From Lewinellaceae bacterium (GTDB lineage Bacteria; Bacteroidota; Bacteroidia; Chitinophagales; Saprospiraceae), in contig JADJWX010000023.1 of the NCBI GenBank assembly GCA_016716135.1, forward strand, positions 1 through 64,000: a stretch of 64,000 nucleotides of DNA. Direction: 5' to 3'. Positions within the stretch are counted from its first letter, which is position 1. Every line of letters starts with the position of its first letter. The notes beneath the pieces were generated by a model. The model was given only the letters and a program-made list of their open reading frames with translations, was not told the DNA's origin and made no database searches. The position numbers and the translations under genes were made by a program. Below, piece by piece: positions 1-8,782 of the stretch.

Positions 1-1
1 C

Positions 2-1951
2 ACGTTTGCATTCAATGTCGCCTGTTTCGATTTTGATAACCCCAAAGGCAATTTGCTCGAATTTCAGCTCGAACCCTACGACCCCAACTGGCGCAGCGAC
101 CTGCGCGAAGGCCAAGCCTCCTATTTCAATGTGCCGCCGGGCGAATACACCTTTCGCATCCGGGGCGCCAACAGCAAAGGCGTCTGGGGTACCGAGGTGA
201 TTGAACTCCGGGTAGTGGTGCGCCCACCCTGGTGGGCTACCTGGTGGGCCTATTCGGCTTATGTCTTGTTGTTTCTGGCCATGATCTACGGCATCTACCG
301 CATCCTGCTTCGCCGACGCCTGACCCAGGCGGAAACCTTGCGCTTGCAGGAACTTGATGCGGTAAAAACAAAACTGTACACCAACATTACACATGAATTT
401 CGCACGCCGCTCACCGTTATCTCCGGCATGGCCGACCAGGTGCGGGAAAACCCCGCCGAATGGTTTGCCGAAGGCCTGGACATGATCAAACGAAACAGCA
501 GCCGCCTGCTTGGCCTCGTCAACCAAATGCTCGACCTGGCTAAACTGGAGAGCGGTAAAATGGACCTGCAACTCCGGCAGGGCGATGTGGTAAATTACCT
601 GAAATACCTGGTGGAGAGTTTCCACTCCTTTGCCGACAGCAAGGGCGTGAAAATGCACTTTCTCTCCGACCTCGATGCGCTGACGATGGACTACGACCCC
701 GAAAAGTTGCAGCAGGTACTCACAAACCTGTTGTCGAACGCTGTGAAATTCACCCCGGTTGGCGGCCACGTGTACGTGGATGTGCGGTTGCGAAACGACG
801 ATGCGCGCCTGAAACAACCAGGGAACAGCAACGATGCGCCCGCGCCCGGCATCGAAATTCGCGTACGCGATACGGGTATCGGCATTTCTGAAGACAAGCT
901 GCTACACGTCTTCGACCGATTTTATCAGGCCGACGATTCCTACACCCGTCATGGCGAAGGCACCGGTATTGGCCTGGCGCTGACCAAAGAACTGGTTAAG
1001 CTCATGGACGGCACGATCACCGTACGAAGCCAGGCTAACAAAGGCGCGGAATTCACCGTCCTGTTGCCAGTGCGTACCGAATTGACGGCCATTGCAGAGC
1101 CGATGATTCCTAAACATATTCAAAAAGCAGAAAAACAACCGGCGGTGCAGGGTGTCGGCAAAGTCGTGAAAAAACAAAACGGCCACCCGGTTTTGCTGCT
1201 TGCCGAAGACAATCCCGATGTAGTGGCTTATCTCGCTTCCTGCCTGGCCGGTCAGTACCAGTTACTGGTGGCCCGTGATGGTCAGGAAGCGATTGACATC
1301 GCGACTACAGAGGTGCCCGACCTGTTGATCACCGACGTGATGATGCCCTACAAAGACGGCTTCGAAGTATGCCGTACGCTCCGGGAGGATGCGCACACCA
1401 GCCATATCCCGATCATCATGCTCACCGCCAAAGCCGACGTGGAAAGCAAACTCGAAGGCCTCGAGCACGGCGCCGATGCCTACCTGGCCAAGCCCTTTAA
1501 CAAGGAGGAATTGTTGTTGCGCATTCGCAAACTGCTCGAACGGCGGCAGGAACTGCAACAGTACTACCTCGGACTCGCGGGGATTTCAGCCGGCTCCCAA
1601 CCGGCACGCGATATACCGGCGATGCCGGAAACGGAAAACCAGTTTGTGCTGGACGTGCGTACCATTATAGAAGCGCACCTCGACGACGGCAGCTTCGACG
1701 TGGATCAGCTTTGCCGCAAGATGGCCATGAGCCATTCCCAACTGCACCGCAAGCTGTCGGCGCTCACCGGATTTCCCGCCACCAAATTTATCCGGTACAT
1801 ACGCCTTAACAAGGCCAAGGAACTGCTGCAAAACCCCGCACTGAGCATCACTGCGGTGGCCTACGACACCGGTTTTAACGATCCCAGTTACTTCGGGCGC
1901 GTGTTCAAACAGGAGTTTGGCATGACACCCCAGGAGTGGCGCGAGCCTTGA
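2..1951 (+). CDS. Hybrid two-component system sensor/regulator (HTCS), 5' end outside window
   Basis: One-component-like fusion that senses a periplasmic signal and acts on DNA. The frame is open to the first base, so the beta-propeller sensor usual in this family lies upstream. Numbering from base 2: end of a Y_Y_Y domain (about 1-75), a membrane segment (about 80-100), a HisKA H-box THEFRTPLT with His131, an HATPase_c domain with DTGIGI and GTGIGLAL, a receiver domain (phospho-acceptor Asp445 in ITDVMMP), and a C-terminal AraC-type helix-turn-helix ending in PQEWREP. Family knowledge: these proteins often control polysaccharide-use loci in Bacteroidota, but no susCD pair is visible downstream, so the target is unknown. 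The domain call is secure; the signal is not known. Confidence 0.95.
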   Translation, partial: TFAFNVACFDFDNPKGNLLEFQLEPYDPNWRSDLREGQASYFNVPPGEYTFRIRGANSKGVWGTEVIELRVVVRPPWWATWWAYSAYVLLFLAMIYGIYRILLRRRLTQAETLRLQELDAVKTKLYTNITHEFRTPLTVISGMADQVRENPAEWFAEGLDMIKRNSSRLLGLVNQMLDLAKLESGKMDLQLRQGDVVNYLKYLVESFHSFADSKGVKMHFLSDLDALTMDYDPEKLQQVLTNLLSNAVKFTPVGGHVYVDVRLRNDDARLKQPGNSNDAPAPGIEIRVRDTGIGISEDKLLHVFDRFYQADDSYTRHGEGTGIGLALTKELVKLMDGTITVRSQANKGAEFTVLLPVRTELTAIAEPMIPKHIQKAEKQPAVQGVGKVVKKQNGHPVLLLAEDNPDVVAYLASCLAGQYQLLVARDGQEAIDIATTEVPDLLITDVMMPYKDGFEVCRTLREDAHTSHIPIIMLTAKADVESKLEGLEHGADAYLAKPFNKEELLLRIRKLLERRQELQQYYLGLAGISAGSQPARDIPAMPETENQFVLDVRTIIEAHLDDGSFDVDQLCRKMAMSHSQLHRKLSALTGFPATKFIRYIRLNKAKELLQNPALSITAVAYDTGFNDPSYFGRVFKQEFGMTPQEWREP

Positions 1952-2208
1952 ACGGGATTTGGATTTTTGACAGAATTTGTTTATATTGTGGTTTTCCGGC
2001 CATAAACATGCTAATTCCCTGAATACAGGTAGGAAAAACCCCTTCGGAAAACGCTTTGCCGCTTTCGGGGCAATTTTTTTTGTCTGCCCGGGTTTTGTTA
2101 TTGCTTCCGGGCGGGTACACCTTGGACCTGTTGGAACATTCCTGTCAATCCTTTTTTCTTTTTAACCGGAGATGCTTGCGCAGCTCCATAAACGAAAATT
2201 TGTACAGC

Positions 2209-2568
2209 ATGGTAAAAGAACCTTATTTCCCACAAGCACTTACCTGGGCTCAAAAGCGTGGGATTTATGATATCAAAGCCAACTGGGAAGACTACGAGAC
2301 GCCCTCCCAGTTCAGCAAAAAAGATGAGGAAATGCCTTTTATCCCGGATATCACCGGAAAGAGCACCGGCCGGAAAGTGTATGTTGAAATAGCGGTAAAA
2401 ACGGATAACATCGATCGGTCGATCTCAAAGTGGAAGCTGATGAGCACACTGGCGTCGATGAAAGGCGGAAAACTTATCCTGCTGGCGCCGAAAGGCCACA
2501 AAGCATTTGTTAACCGCATTATGAAAAAACACCAGCTGCAAAATGCACAGTTGGTCGATTTGGAATAG
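2209..2568 (+). CDS. Hypothetical protein, 119 aa
   Basis: I do not recognise this protein. I chose the ATG at 2209 (MVKEPYFPQALTW) because the upstream in-frame extension from 2056 is low in coding character. It is soluble, with no signal peptide or membrane segment. The middle has an acidic/basic strand pattern (VYVEIAVKTD) followed by a helix and a hydrophobic strand (GGKLILLAPKGHKAF), which loosely recalls a PD-(D/E)XK nuclease-like core; that is a guess from pattern only. It stands alone between the HTCS gene and the sigma factor, same strand, 70 bp before the latter. Confidence 0.6.
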   Translation: MVKEPYFPQALTWAQKRGIYDIKANWEDYETPSQFSKKDEEMPFIPDITGKSTGRKVYVEIAVKTDNIDRSISKWKLMSTLASMKGGKLILLAPKGHKAFVNRIMKKHQLQNAQLVDLE

Positions 2569-2616
2569 TGCGGGAAGGCCGGATTAGAATTGTATTAACC
2601 AGATTTTTGAATTAAA

Positions 2617-2638
2617 CCGAACCGGAGGTTCGTGTTAC
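2617..2638. repeat. Dispersed short palindrome (GCGAACC-GGA-GGTTCGC-GTTAC family), copy abutting rpoD start
   Basis: The arms CGAACC and GGTTCG flank GGA, followed by TGTTAC, and the element ends on the base before the ATG at 2639. Closely related copies lie at 49856-49878, 53702-53723 and 57499-57520, with a partial one near 53623-53640. In the transcript this copy would form a hairpin directly at the start codon of the sigma-factor gene. Confidence 0.7.
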
Positions 2639-3505
2639 ATGCGCGCATTAAAAATAACTCAGTCCATAACCCGGCGGGACGAAAAATCGCTGGAGAAATA
2701 TCTCACCGAAATATCCCGGTACGACGTGCTCGCACCGGAAGAAGAAGTCCAATTGTTTCAACGCATCCGCGAAGGTGACGAGGAAGCGTTGGTCAAAGTA
2801 GTACGGCACAACCTGCGTTTTGTCGTGTCGGTAGCCAAGCAATACCAAAACCTTGGCCTTTGGCTCGGCGATTTGGTCAATGAAGGCAACATCGGCCTGA
2901 TCAAAGCCGCCCGGCGGTTTGATGAAACGCGGGGCTTCAAGTTTATCTCCTATGCCGTATGGTGGATCCGGCAGTCTATCCTGCAGGCCGTCAACGACAA
3001 GGCACAAAAAATTCGCGTTCCGCTCAACCTGAAAGGCGTGGGCGCCAAAGTACGGGCCAGCCACCAGGAAATCCTGCAAAAGCAGGAACGCGAACCCACC
3101 CTGGAAGAACTGGCCGAAGCCACCGGTCTTACCCCGGAACTGGTCAAAAAAAGCCTCGACACGTACAAAATGTGTTCGTCGCTCGATGCGCCGCTGAGTA
3201 CCGAAGGCGAAGGCTCGCTGGTCCATGTGCTGGAGGATGAAAGCATTGAACAACCGGATTACGAACTGTCGATCCGGGAATCACAAAAAGAGGAGGTGCA
3301 GCAACTCCTGAGCCTGCTGACGCCCCGGCAAGCCACGGTGCTTTCGATGTACTACGGCATCGGGCGCAAGCAGCCTGCATCGTTGGGCGATATCGGCGAG
3401 CATATCGGCCTGAGCCGCGAGCGCGTCCGGCAGATCATGAACCGTGGCGTGCGCAAGTTGCGCCTGCGTGCGCGGAAAATGGATCCGACGTTTTCGGTGA
3501 ATTAA
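2639..3505 (+). CDS. rpoD: RNA polymerase primary sigma factor RpoD (sigma-70, Bacteroidota type)
   Basis: 288 aa, the usual length for the short Bacteroidota primary sigma factor, which lacks the long N-terminal region 1.1 of proteobacterial sigma-70. The N-terminus MRALKITQSITRR followed by SLEKYLTEIS is typical. Region 2 contains VKVVRHNLRFVVSVAKQYQ and FKFISYAVWWIRQSI; region 3 follows (EPTLEELAEATGLTPELVKK); region 4 has the helix-turn-helix SRERVRQIMNRGVRKLR. This class recognises the TTTG / TANNTTTG promoters seen elsewhere in the window. The start is preceded directly by a palindromic repeat. The gene converges on the GNAT/nitrilase gene. Confidence 0.93.
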   Translation: MRALKITQSITRRDEKSLEKYLTEISRYDVLAPEEEVQLFQRIREGDEEALVKVVRHNLRFVVSVAKQYQNLGLWLGDLVNEGNIGLIKAARRFDETRGFKFISYAVWWIRQSILQAVNDKAQKIRVPLNLKGVGAKVRASHQEILQKQEREPTLEELAEATGLTPELVKKSLDTYKMCSSLDAPLSTEGEGSLVHVLEDESIEQPDYELSIRESQKEEVQQLLSLLTPRQATVLSMYYGIGRKQPASLGDIGEHIGLSRERVRQIMNRGVRKLRLRARKMDPTFSVN

Positions 3506-3550
3506 GCATGTTGGGGATTTTCTCACCGGTTCAATCACATCGTCCAAGCT

Positions 3551-5092
3551 CTACGTTGTTTCTACCACAGGTGCTTTTTTCGGCTTGGTAAACCCGAGGG
3601 CGTAAAAGTCTTTCCGCCGATCGCGCAAATTGCGCACCGCGCCGTGGTGATGCAGTTCGGAGAGCAGTTCCATGTCCAGATCGGCAATCAGCACCATTTC
3701 GGTATTGGGCGTGGCTTCGGCTTTCACACCGTTGGACGGAAATGCAAAGTCGCAGGGCGTCAGCACTGCCGATTGCGAATATTGCAAGTCCATGTTTTCC
3801 ACTTGCGGCAGGTTGCCTACCGATCCTGTAATGGCCACGTAGCATTCGTTTTCAATGGCGCGGGCCTGTGAGCAGTGCCGCACCCGCATATAGGCATTTT
3901 GTGTATCGGTAAGGTAAGGTACGATCAGGATTTGCATACCCTGGTCGGCCAGCAGGCGCCCCAGTTCGGGGAACTCCGAGTCGTAGCAGATCAGCACGCC
4001 CACCTTGCCCACGTCGGTATCAAAAACCTGGAGGGTATTTCCGCCGGATATGGCCCAGTATTTCGTTTCGTCGGGTGTCACATGGATTTTCACATACCGC
4101 TCCACCTGACCGCTTCGGTGGCAGAAATAACCGGTATTGTACAGGCGTTCGCCGCGGAGTTCGGGCAGGCTGCCGGTAACTATGTTGACGTTGTACCGGA
4201 CGGCCAGTTCGGCAAACCGTTCGCGGATCGTATCGGTATGCTGCGCCAGCCAGCGGATGGCCTCCGACTCGCGCAGGTGGTTGTGCTCGGCCATCAGGGG
4301 GGCGTTGAAAAACTCGGGGAACACCGCAATGTCGCCCTTGTAGGCGGAGATCATGTCGATAAAATATTCGGCCTGAACGAACAACTCGTCGATATTCCGG
4401 TAGGGCCGCATTTGCCACTGCACCAGGCCAAGCCGGGCGTAGGTTTTGCGTGGCACCTTGAGATCATCCTCCTGGTAATAAATATTGTCCCACTGCAAGA
4501 GCGTGGCGTGTTCCTGCGACTGCTCATCGTCGGGCATGTAGTTGCGCAGGATTTTCTTCACATGAAAATCGTTGGACAGCTGGAAGTTCAGTACCGGGTC
4601 GTGAATTTTTTTCATGCGTACCCGGCTGATATACTCCCGCGGCGTCATTTTGTCGGCGTAGTTGTGGTAGTTCGGGATGCGGCCGCCAAAAACGATGGCG
4701 CGGAGGTTGAGGTGCTCGCAAAGTTCCTTCCGGGCATCGTACAGGCGGCGGCCCAGGCGCAAACCACGGTGCTCCGGGTCGATAAACACTTCAATGCCGT
4801 ACAACACATCGCCTTTCGGATCGTGGGTGGTAAAATTGTAATTGCCGGTAATTTGCGCGTAGGTATGGTTGTCGCCAAACTTATCGTAATCCACAATAAT
4901 CGATAACGCACACCCGACCACCTTATCGTCGACCAGGGCGACGTACTGTCCTTCGGGAAAAATTTTGAGTAGTTGCTCGATCGTGCCGCGTTGCCAGTAG
5001 GAACCCGACCAGTTCGGGTAGGCTGCTTTCATGGCTTCCAGCAATTCTTTGTAATGTTTGGGTTGCAGGGTAGTTATTGAAACTTTTTCCAT
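3551..5092 (-). CDS. Bifunctional GNAT N-acetyltransferase / carbon-nitrogen hydrolase
   Basis: 513 aa in two domains. Residues about 1-200 are a GNAT acetyltransferase (VALVDDKVVGCALSI; EVFIDPEHRGLRLGRRLYDARKEL acetyl-CoA loop). Residues about 220-505 are a nitrilase-superfamily amidohydrolase with the triad visible: Glu in IAVFPEFFNAP, Lys in YVKIHVTPDE and nucleophile Cys369 in VGVLICYDSEFPE. The fusion is a known family in many bacteria; the substrates are not established. The gene is monocistronic and divergent from radA. Its 5' leader contains a hairpin at 5124-5163. Confidence 0.92.
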   Translation of the reverse strand: MEKVSITTLQPKHYKELLEAMKAAYPNWSGSYWQRGTIEQLLKIFPEGQYVALVDDKVVGCALSIIVDYDKFGDNHTYAQITGNYNFTTHDPKGDVLYGIEVFIDPEHRGLRLGRRLYDARKELCEHLNLRAIVFGGRIPNYHNYADKMTPREYISRVRMKKIHDPVLNFQLSNDFHVKKILRNYMPDDEQSQEHATLLQWDNIYYQEDDLKVPRKTYARLGLVQWQMRPYRNIDELFVQAEYFIDMISAYKGDIAVFPEFFNAPLMAEHNHLRESEAIRWLAQHTDTIRERFAELAVRYNVNIVTGSLPELRGERLYNTGYFCHRSGQVERYVKIHVTPDETKYWAISGGNTLQVFDTDVGKVGVLICYDSEFPELGRLLADQGMQILIVPYLTDTQNAYMRVRHCSQARAIENECYVAITGSVGNLPQVENMDLQYSQSAVLTPCDFAFPSNGVKAEATPNTEMVLIADLDMELLSELHHHGAVRNLRDRRKDFYALGFTKPKKAPVVETT

Positions 5093-5123
5093 AAAATCAA
5101 GTGCTGTATATAAGTAAACCGGG

Positions 5124-5163
5124 CAAAGCCTTCCTCCCTAATAACGGCCGGAGAAAGGCTTTG
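5124..5163 (-). other. Hairpin in 5' leader of the GNAT/nitrilase gene; rest of the 5093-5399 gap AT-rich
   Basis: The arms CAAAGCCTT and AAGGCTTTG are exact complements with a further CTCC/GGAG pairing inside, starting about 30 bases before the minus-strand ATG at 5092. There is no T-run on either side that would make it a good terminator, so a leader structure is possible. The remainder of the gap, about 5200-5290, is very AT-rich and probably holds the divergent promoters; I cannot place a convincing TANNTTTG box. Confidence 0.35.
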
Positions 5164-5399
5164 TTTGGTTGTTTGAGTTGCTTATCGCGTTTTCACAAAT
5201 ATACTAAAATTCCACGCAGTCGAAAAATTTAAAACAAATTGCAATACATTGCTTATTTTATTAAAATAAATTGTTTATTTTGTGGCTGGCCGCGATGTAA
5301 CCGGTTTCAACATACCAATGCCATGCAAACTGCATTTTCCAAATATGCTAAATTGAATGGCTAAACAATTTGATCAACCTTTCGTGTAGCATCCCCGAC

Positions 5400-6779
5400 A
5401 TGGCAAAAGCAAAAACAATCTTTTTCTGCTCCAACTGTGGCGCCTCTTCCCCAAAATGGATGGGAAAGTGCCTTCACTGCGGCGAATGGAACACTTACCA
5501 GGAGGAAATCGTTGAGAAAGAAACCGCCGCCGAAGAAAAACGCCGCGCCTGGGCGCCTGCCAAAAGTAATGGCGAACTGGCCAAAGCGACGCCCCTGGCC
5601 AGTATCCAAACCGGCGCCACACAACGTATGGCTACGCCCGACGCCGAGCTCAACCGCGTGCTGGGCGGCGGAATCGTGCCGGGTTCGCTGGTCCTGATCG
5701 GCGGCCAGCCGGGCATCGGCAAAAGCACCCTGCTCCTGCAGGTAGCCGTGCAGCTGCCGGCTAAAGTGCTGTACGTCAGTGGCGAAGAAAGTGACGAGCA
5801 GATCAAAATGCGCGCCGACCGCCTGCCCAGTGGTAAATCCGACTGTTACATCTACACCGAAACCAACATGACCAAGGTGCTCAAGCAAGCGCAGGACTTG
5901 CAGCCGCAGTTGCTCATCGTCGACTCTATCCAGACCATGAGCACACCGCACCTAGACTCGGCCCCGGGTGGTATTTCCCAGGTGCGCGAGTGCGCGGCCG
6001 AGCTGCTGCGTTTTGCCAAAGAAACCAATATCCCGGTGTTCCTCATCGGGCATATCAACAAGGAAGGCGATATCGCCGGACCCAAACTGCTGGAACACAT
6101 CGTCGACTGTGTGCTCCAGTTTGAAGGCGACCGGCACAACACCTACCGCATCCTGCGCACCCTGAAAAACCGCTTCGGCAGTACCGATGAAATGGGCATT
6201 TATGAAATGCGCTCGGTAGGCCTGCGCGAGGTGAGCAATCCTTCCGAACTGCTGCTCAGCCAAAAAGACGAGGAACTCAGCGGTTGCGCGGTGGCCGCCA
6301 CCATGGAAGGCATGCGGCCCATGCTGATCGAAACGCAGGCCCTGGTGAGCAAATCGGTATACGGCACCCCACAGCGCTCGGCCACCGGTTTCGACATGCG
6401 CCGCCTGCAAATGCTGCTGGCCGTACTCGAAAAACGCTGCGGCTATTATTTCAGCATGAACGACGTCTTTCTCAACCTGGCCGGCGGCATTCGCGTCGAC
6501 GACCCGGCCATTGACCTGGCCATTGTATCGGCACTGGTATCGTCGCTGCTCGATGTGAGCATCCCGTCCAATGTTTGCTTTGCCGGCGAGGTGGGTTTGA
6601 GCGGGGAAATCCGCAGCGTGAGCCGGGTGGAGCAGCGCATCGCCGAGGCTGACCGGCTGGGCTTTGAGGAAATTTATATTTCAAAATACGGCACGAAAGG
6701 GCTGAATCTGAAAAAATACAAGATCCGGGTGGTTGCGCTTGGCAAAGTGGAGGAGTTGAAACAGGCTTTGTTTGTTTGA
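5400..6779 (+). CDS. radA: DNA repair protein RadA (Sms)
   Basis: 459 aa, the normal RadA length. I chose the ATG at 5400 (MAKAKTIFFC) because it places the zinc finger at the N-terminus; the in-frame extension upstream adds only ten residues. It has a C4 zinc finger (CSNCG, then CLHCG), a RecA-like ATPase with Walker A GGQPGIGKST and Walker B LLIVDSIQTM, the RadA-specific KNRFG motif (LKNRFGSTDEMGIYEM) and a C-terminal Lon-like domain. It acts in branch migration and processing of recombination intermediates. Confidence 0.96.
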   Translation: MAKAKTIFFCSNCGASSPKWMGKCLHCGEWNTYQEEIVEKETAAEEKRRAWAPAKSNGELAKATPLASIQTGATQRMATPDAELNRVLGGGIVPGSLVLIGGQPGIGKSTLLLQVAVQLPAKVLYVSGEESDEQIKMRADRLPSGKSDCYIYTETNMTKVLKQAQDLQPQLLIVDSIQTMSTPHLDSAPGGISQVRECAAELLRFAKETNIPVFLIGHINKEGDIAGPKLLEHIVDCVLQFEGDRHNTYRILRTLKNRFGSTDEMGIYEMRSVGLREVSNPSELLLSQKDEELSGCAVAATMEGMRPMLIETQALVSKSVYGTPQRSATGFDMRRLQMLLAVLEKRCGYYFSMNDVFLNLAGGIRVDDPAIDLAIVSALVSSLLDVSIPSNVCFAGEVGLSGEIRSVSRVEQRIAEADRLGFEEIYISKYGTKGLNLKKYKIRVVALGKVEELKQALFV

Positions 6780-6822
6780 CCGCTTGGCTCAAAAAATTTA
6801 ACTTGCGTAAAATTTTCCGAGC

Positions 6823-7386
6823 ATGACCGTTCTGACAAAAAATATGACCTACGCGGAATTTCGCGCACTGGAATTCGACGATACCGATAACTTCCAATAC
6901 GAACTCCTGAATGGCGAACTCGTGAAAAAAGCCTCCCCAACTGTTCAGCATCAGCGCATTTCGATGCGCCTGATTTCTGCTTTCCTGAAGCATCTCGATC
7001 AAAATCCTGTTGGTGAAATTTTTCATGCCCCATTGGATGTTGTTTTGAATGACTACAATGCGCCACAGCCCGACATCATCTTTATCCGTAAAGAAAACAC
7101 CGACATCATTAACGAACAGGAACAAGTGGTGCTGGGTACGCCTGACATTCTGGTTGAAATTCTGTCCCCCGGATCAATCAAACGCGACCGGATTGAGAAA
7201 AAAGAGTTGTACGAAAAATTCGCTGTGTCGGAATTCTGGATTGTTGATCCGAACAACCAATCCATTGAGGTGTACCAATTACAGGAAGAGCGCTACCAAA
7301 TATTTGCCTTTGCGGCAGAAACCGGCGCTGTACAGTCGGCGGTTTTAACAGGGCTGGACCTCGATATCGCTACCGTTTTTGCCTGA
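6823..7386 (+). CDS. Uma2 family endonuclease-like protein (DUF820)
   Basis: 187 aa, typical for the family. It shows the family signatures YELLNGELV, PQPDIIFI, PDILVEILSPGS and the ELYEKFAVSEFWIVDP block, which together form a PD-(D/E)XK-like core. The biological role is unknown in general; members are abundant in cyanobacteria and Bacteroidota and are called putative restriction endonucleases only by fold. It lies 43 bp downstream of radA on the same strand, so cotranscription is possible. Confidence 0.88.
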   Translation: MTVLTKNMTYAEFRALEFDDTDNFQYELLNGELVKKASPTVQHQRISMRLISAFLKHLDQNPVGEIFHAPLDVVLNDYNAPQPDIIFIRKENTDIINEQEQVVLGTPDILVEILSPGSIKRDRIEKKELYEKFAVSEFWIVDPNNQSIEVYQLQEERYQIFAFAAETGAVQSAVLTGLDLDIATVFA

Positions 7387-7472
7387 ACTTTTACGTGCCC
7401 CGGCGCACCTTTTTTCGCTTGTATAGCATTTCCGGATTATTCTGCGTTTAGAACTGGTACAAGTTTTCCATC

Positions 7473-7824
7473 ATGAAAATCCTCTTTTTGCTCCTTTCCG
7501 GCGCCGTTGTCCGCGCCGGCCCTGGCCTGGAACACGCTGTTGGAAAAAGCTGCTCAGGGCCATGCCGACGACATGAACAAGCGCCGCTACTTCAACCACA
7601 CCAGTCCCGATGGCACCGGCTTCTCCAAGCGCATCCGCAATGCTGGCTACGACTGGCGGCAGGTTGGCGAAAACATCGCTATGGGCTACCCTACGGCCAA
7701 GGCTGTGGTGGAAGCCTGGCGTACCAGCAAAGACCACTGCCCCAACCTGATGAATCCTGGGTTCCGCGATATGGGCGTCGGGAAAGCCGGAGCCTATTGG
7801 GTGCAGGATTTGGGGGCGAAGTGA
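7473..7824 (+). pseudogene. CAP/SCP-domain secreted protein, broken (missing N-terminal helix and frame change)
   Basis: An ATG at 7473 opens a signal peptide (MKILFLLLSGA), but this frame then loses all resemblance to a CAP protein. From about 7507 the next frame encodes the rest of a CAP domain: LAWNTLLEKAAQGHADDM, FNHTSPDG, VGENIAMGY, VVEAWRTSKDHCPNLMNPGF and YWVQDLG, ending at 7824. The first CAP helix (the NxxRxxxGLxPL block expected before LAWN) is absent, so a deletion of roughly 100 bases that is not a multiple of three would explain both defects. A sequencing collapse is less likely but possible. Confidence 0.65.
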
Positions 7825-7827
7825 GCT

Positions 7828-7913
7828 GGCAAAGGGCAAAGGGCTTAGGGCGAAGGGCAAATTCCCCTCAAATGGAAACTAAGCCCTATGCCCTAAGCCC
7901 TTTGCCCTTCGCC
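7828..7913. repeat. Inverted repeat built from GGGCAAAGGGC / GCCCTTTGCCC words
   Basis: Two arms, about 7828-7858 and 7883-7913, are near-perfect complements made of reiterated 7-mers such as AAGGGCA and TAGGGCG. The element ends 15 bases before the start codon at 7929. A related inverted repeat at 38885-38948 sits just before another start codon, so it is a dispersed family rather than a gene-specific site. Confidence 0.75.
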
Positions 7914-7928
7914 CCTTACCTTTACACC

Positions 7929-8735
7929 ATGCCAAATCCAGATTTAGAACAACTCACCCGGCACGCCAACCTGGCCGTGTTGGAAGTCGCTGCATTTTTG
8001 CGCGAACATGTTAACCAGGTGCAGCCCGGCCAGGTGGAAGAAAAACACCTGAACGGCCTGGTCAGCTATGTCGACCGGACGGCCGAAGAAATGCTTGTGG
8101 AGCGCCTGAGTCGCCTGCTGCCGGAAGCCGCTTTTGTTACGGAAGAAGAAACCGTGGAGCAGGGCGCCACTGCCGAATTGCAGTGGATCATCGATCCGCT
8201 CGACGGCACGACCAACTACCTGTACGGTCTGCCGCACTATTCCATCAGCGTAGGCTTACGCTCGGGTGCCGACATGCTGGTCGGCATCGTCCACGATGTG
8301 CCCAAGGATGAACTTTTTTTCGCCTGGCAAAACGGCGGCGCCTGGTGCAATGACCTGCCCATCCATGCCAGCCAACGCAAAACCCTGCGGGAAGCATTGG
8401 TGGCTACGGGTTTTCCGTACCACAATTTCAGTCGCGCGGAAGGCTGGTTCAACGTGTTGCGCACTCTGCTCGTCGAAGGCCGTGCGGTTCGGCGCTACGG
8501 TTCGGCAGCACTCGACCTGGCCTGGGTGGCCTGCGGCCGCTTCGATCTCTTTTTCGAATACGGGCTCAACGCCTGGGATGTAGCCGGCGGGGCATTGCTC
8601 GTGCAAGAATCCGGCGGTAAGGTCAGCGATTTTCGCGGCGGCGGCGATTTTATTTTCGGCGGGGAAATGCTGGCTTGTAATGCGGCGATTTATGAGACGG
8701 CGCTGGGGGTGGTGCGGGATGGGTTTGGGGGGTGA
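7929..8735 (+). CDS. Inositol monophosphatase family protein
   Basis: 268 aa, the usual family length. I chose the ATG at 7929 (MPNPDLEQL) because the frame upstream belongs to the repeat and the broken CAP gene. Metal-binding motifs are present: EEET (Glu of motif A), WIIDPLDGTTNY (motif B) and NAWDVAGGALLVQESGGKV (motif C). The enzyme probably dephosphorylates a sugar- or inositol-phosphate or PAP in the cytoplasm; the substrate cannot be told from sequence. It converges on the CBS-domain gene. Confidence 0.93.
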   Translation: MPNPDLEQLTRHANLAVLEVAAFLREHVNQVQPGQVEEKHLNGLVSYVDRTAEEMLVERLSRLLPEAAFVTEEETVEQGATAELQWIIDPLDGTTNYLYGLPHYSISVGLRSGADMLVGIVHDVPKDELFFAWQNGGAWCNDLPIHASQRKTLREALVATGFPYHNFSRAEGWFNVLRTLLVEGRAVRRYGSAALDLAWVACGRFDLFFEYGLNAWDVAGGALLVQESGGKVSDFRGGGDFIFGGEMLACNAAIYETALGVVRDGFGG

Positions 8736-8782
8736 TTTCATGGCAATTGGTGAGGAGCGTTTCAAAAGAACAGCTCCAACAC

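Noticed and set aside
5124..5163. Riboswitch before the GNAT/nitrilase gene
   Set aside because: Only one hairpin is visible and no conserved aptamer core was recognised, so it is listed as a plain hairpin.
7473..8735. One long frame joining the CAP signal peptide to the inositol monophosphatase
   Set aside because: The stretch between is the wrong frame of the CAP domain plus a dispersed repeat. The phosphatase family starts at 7929.
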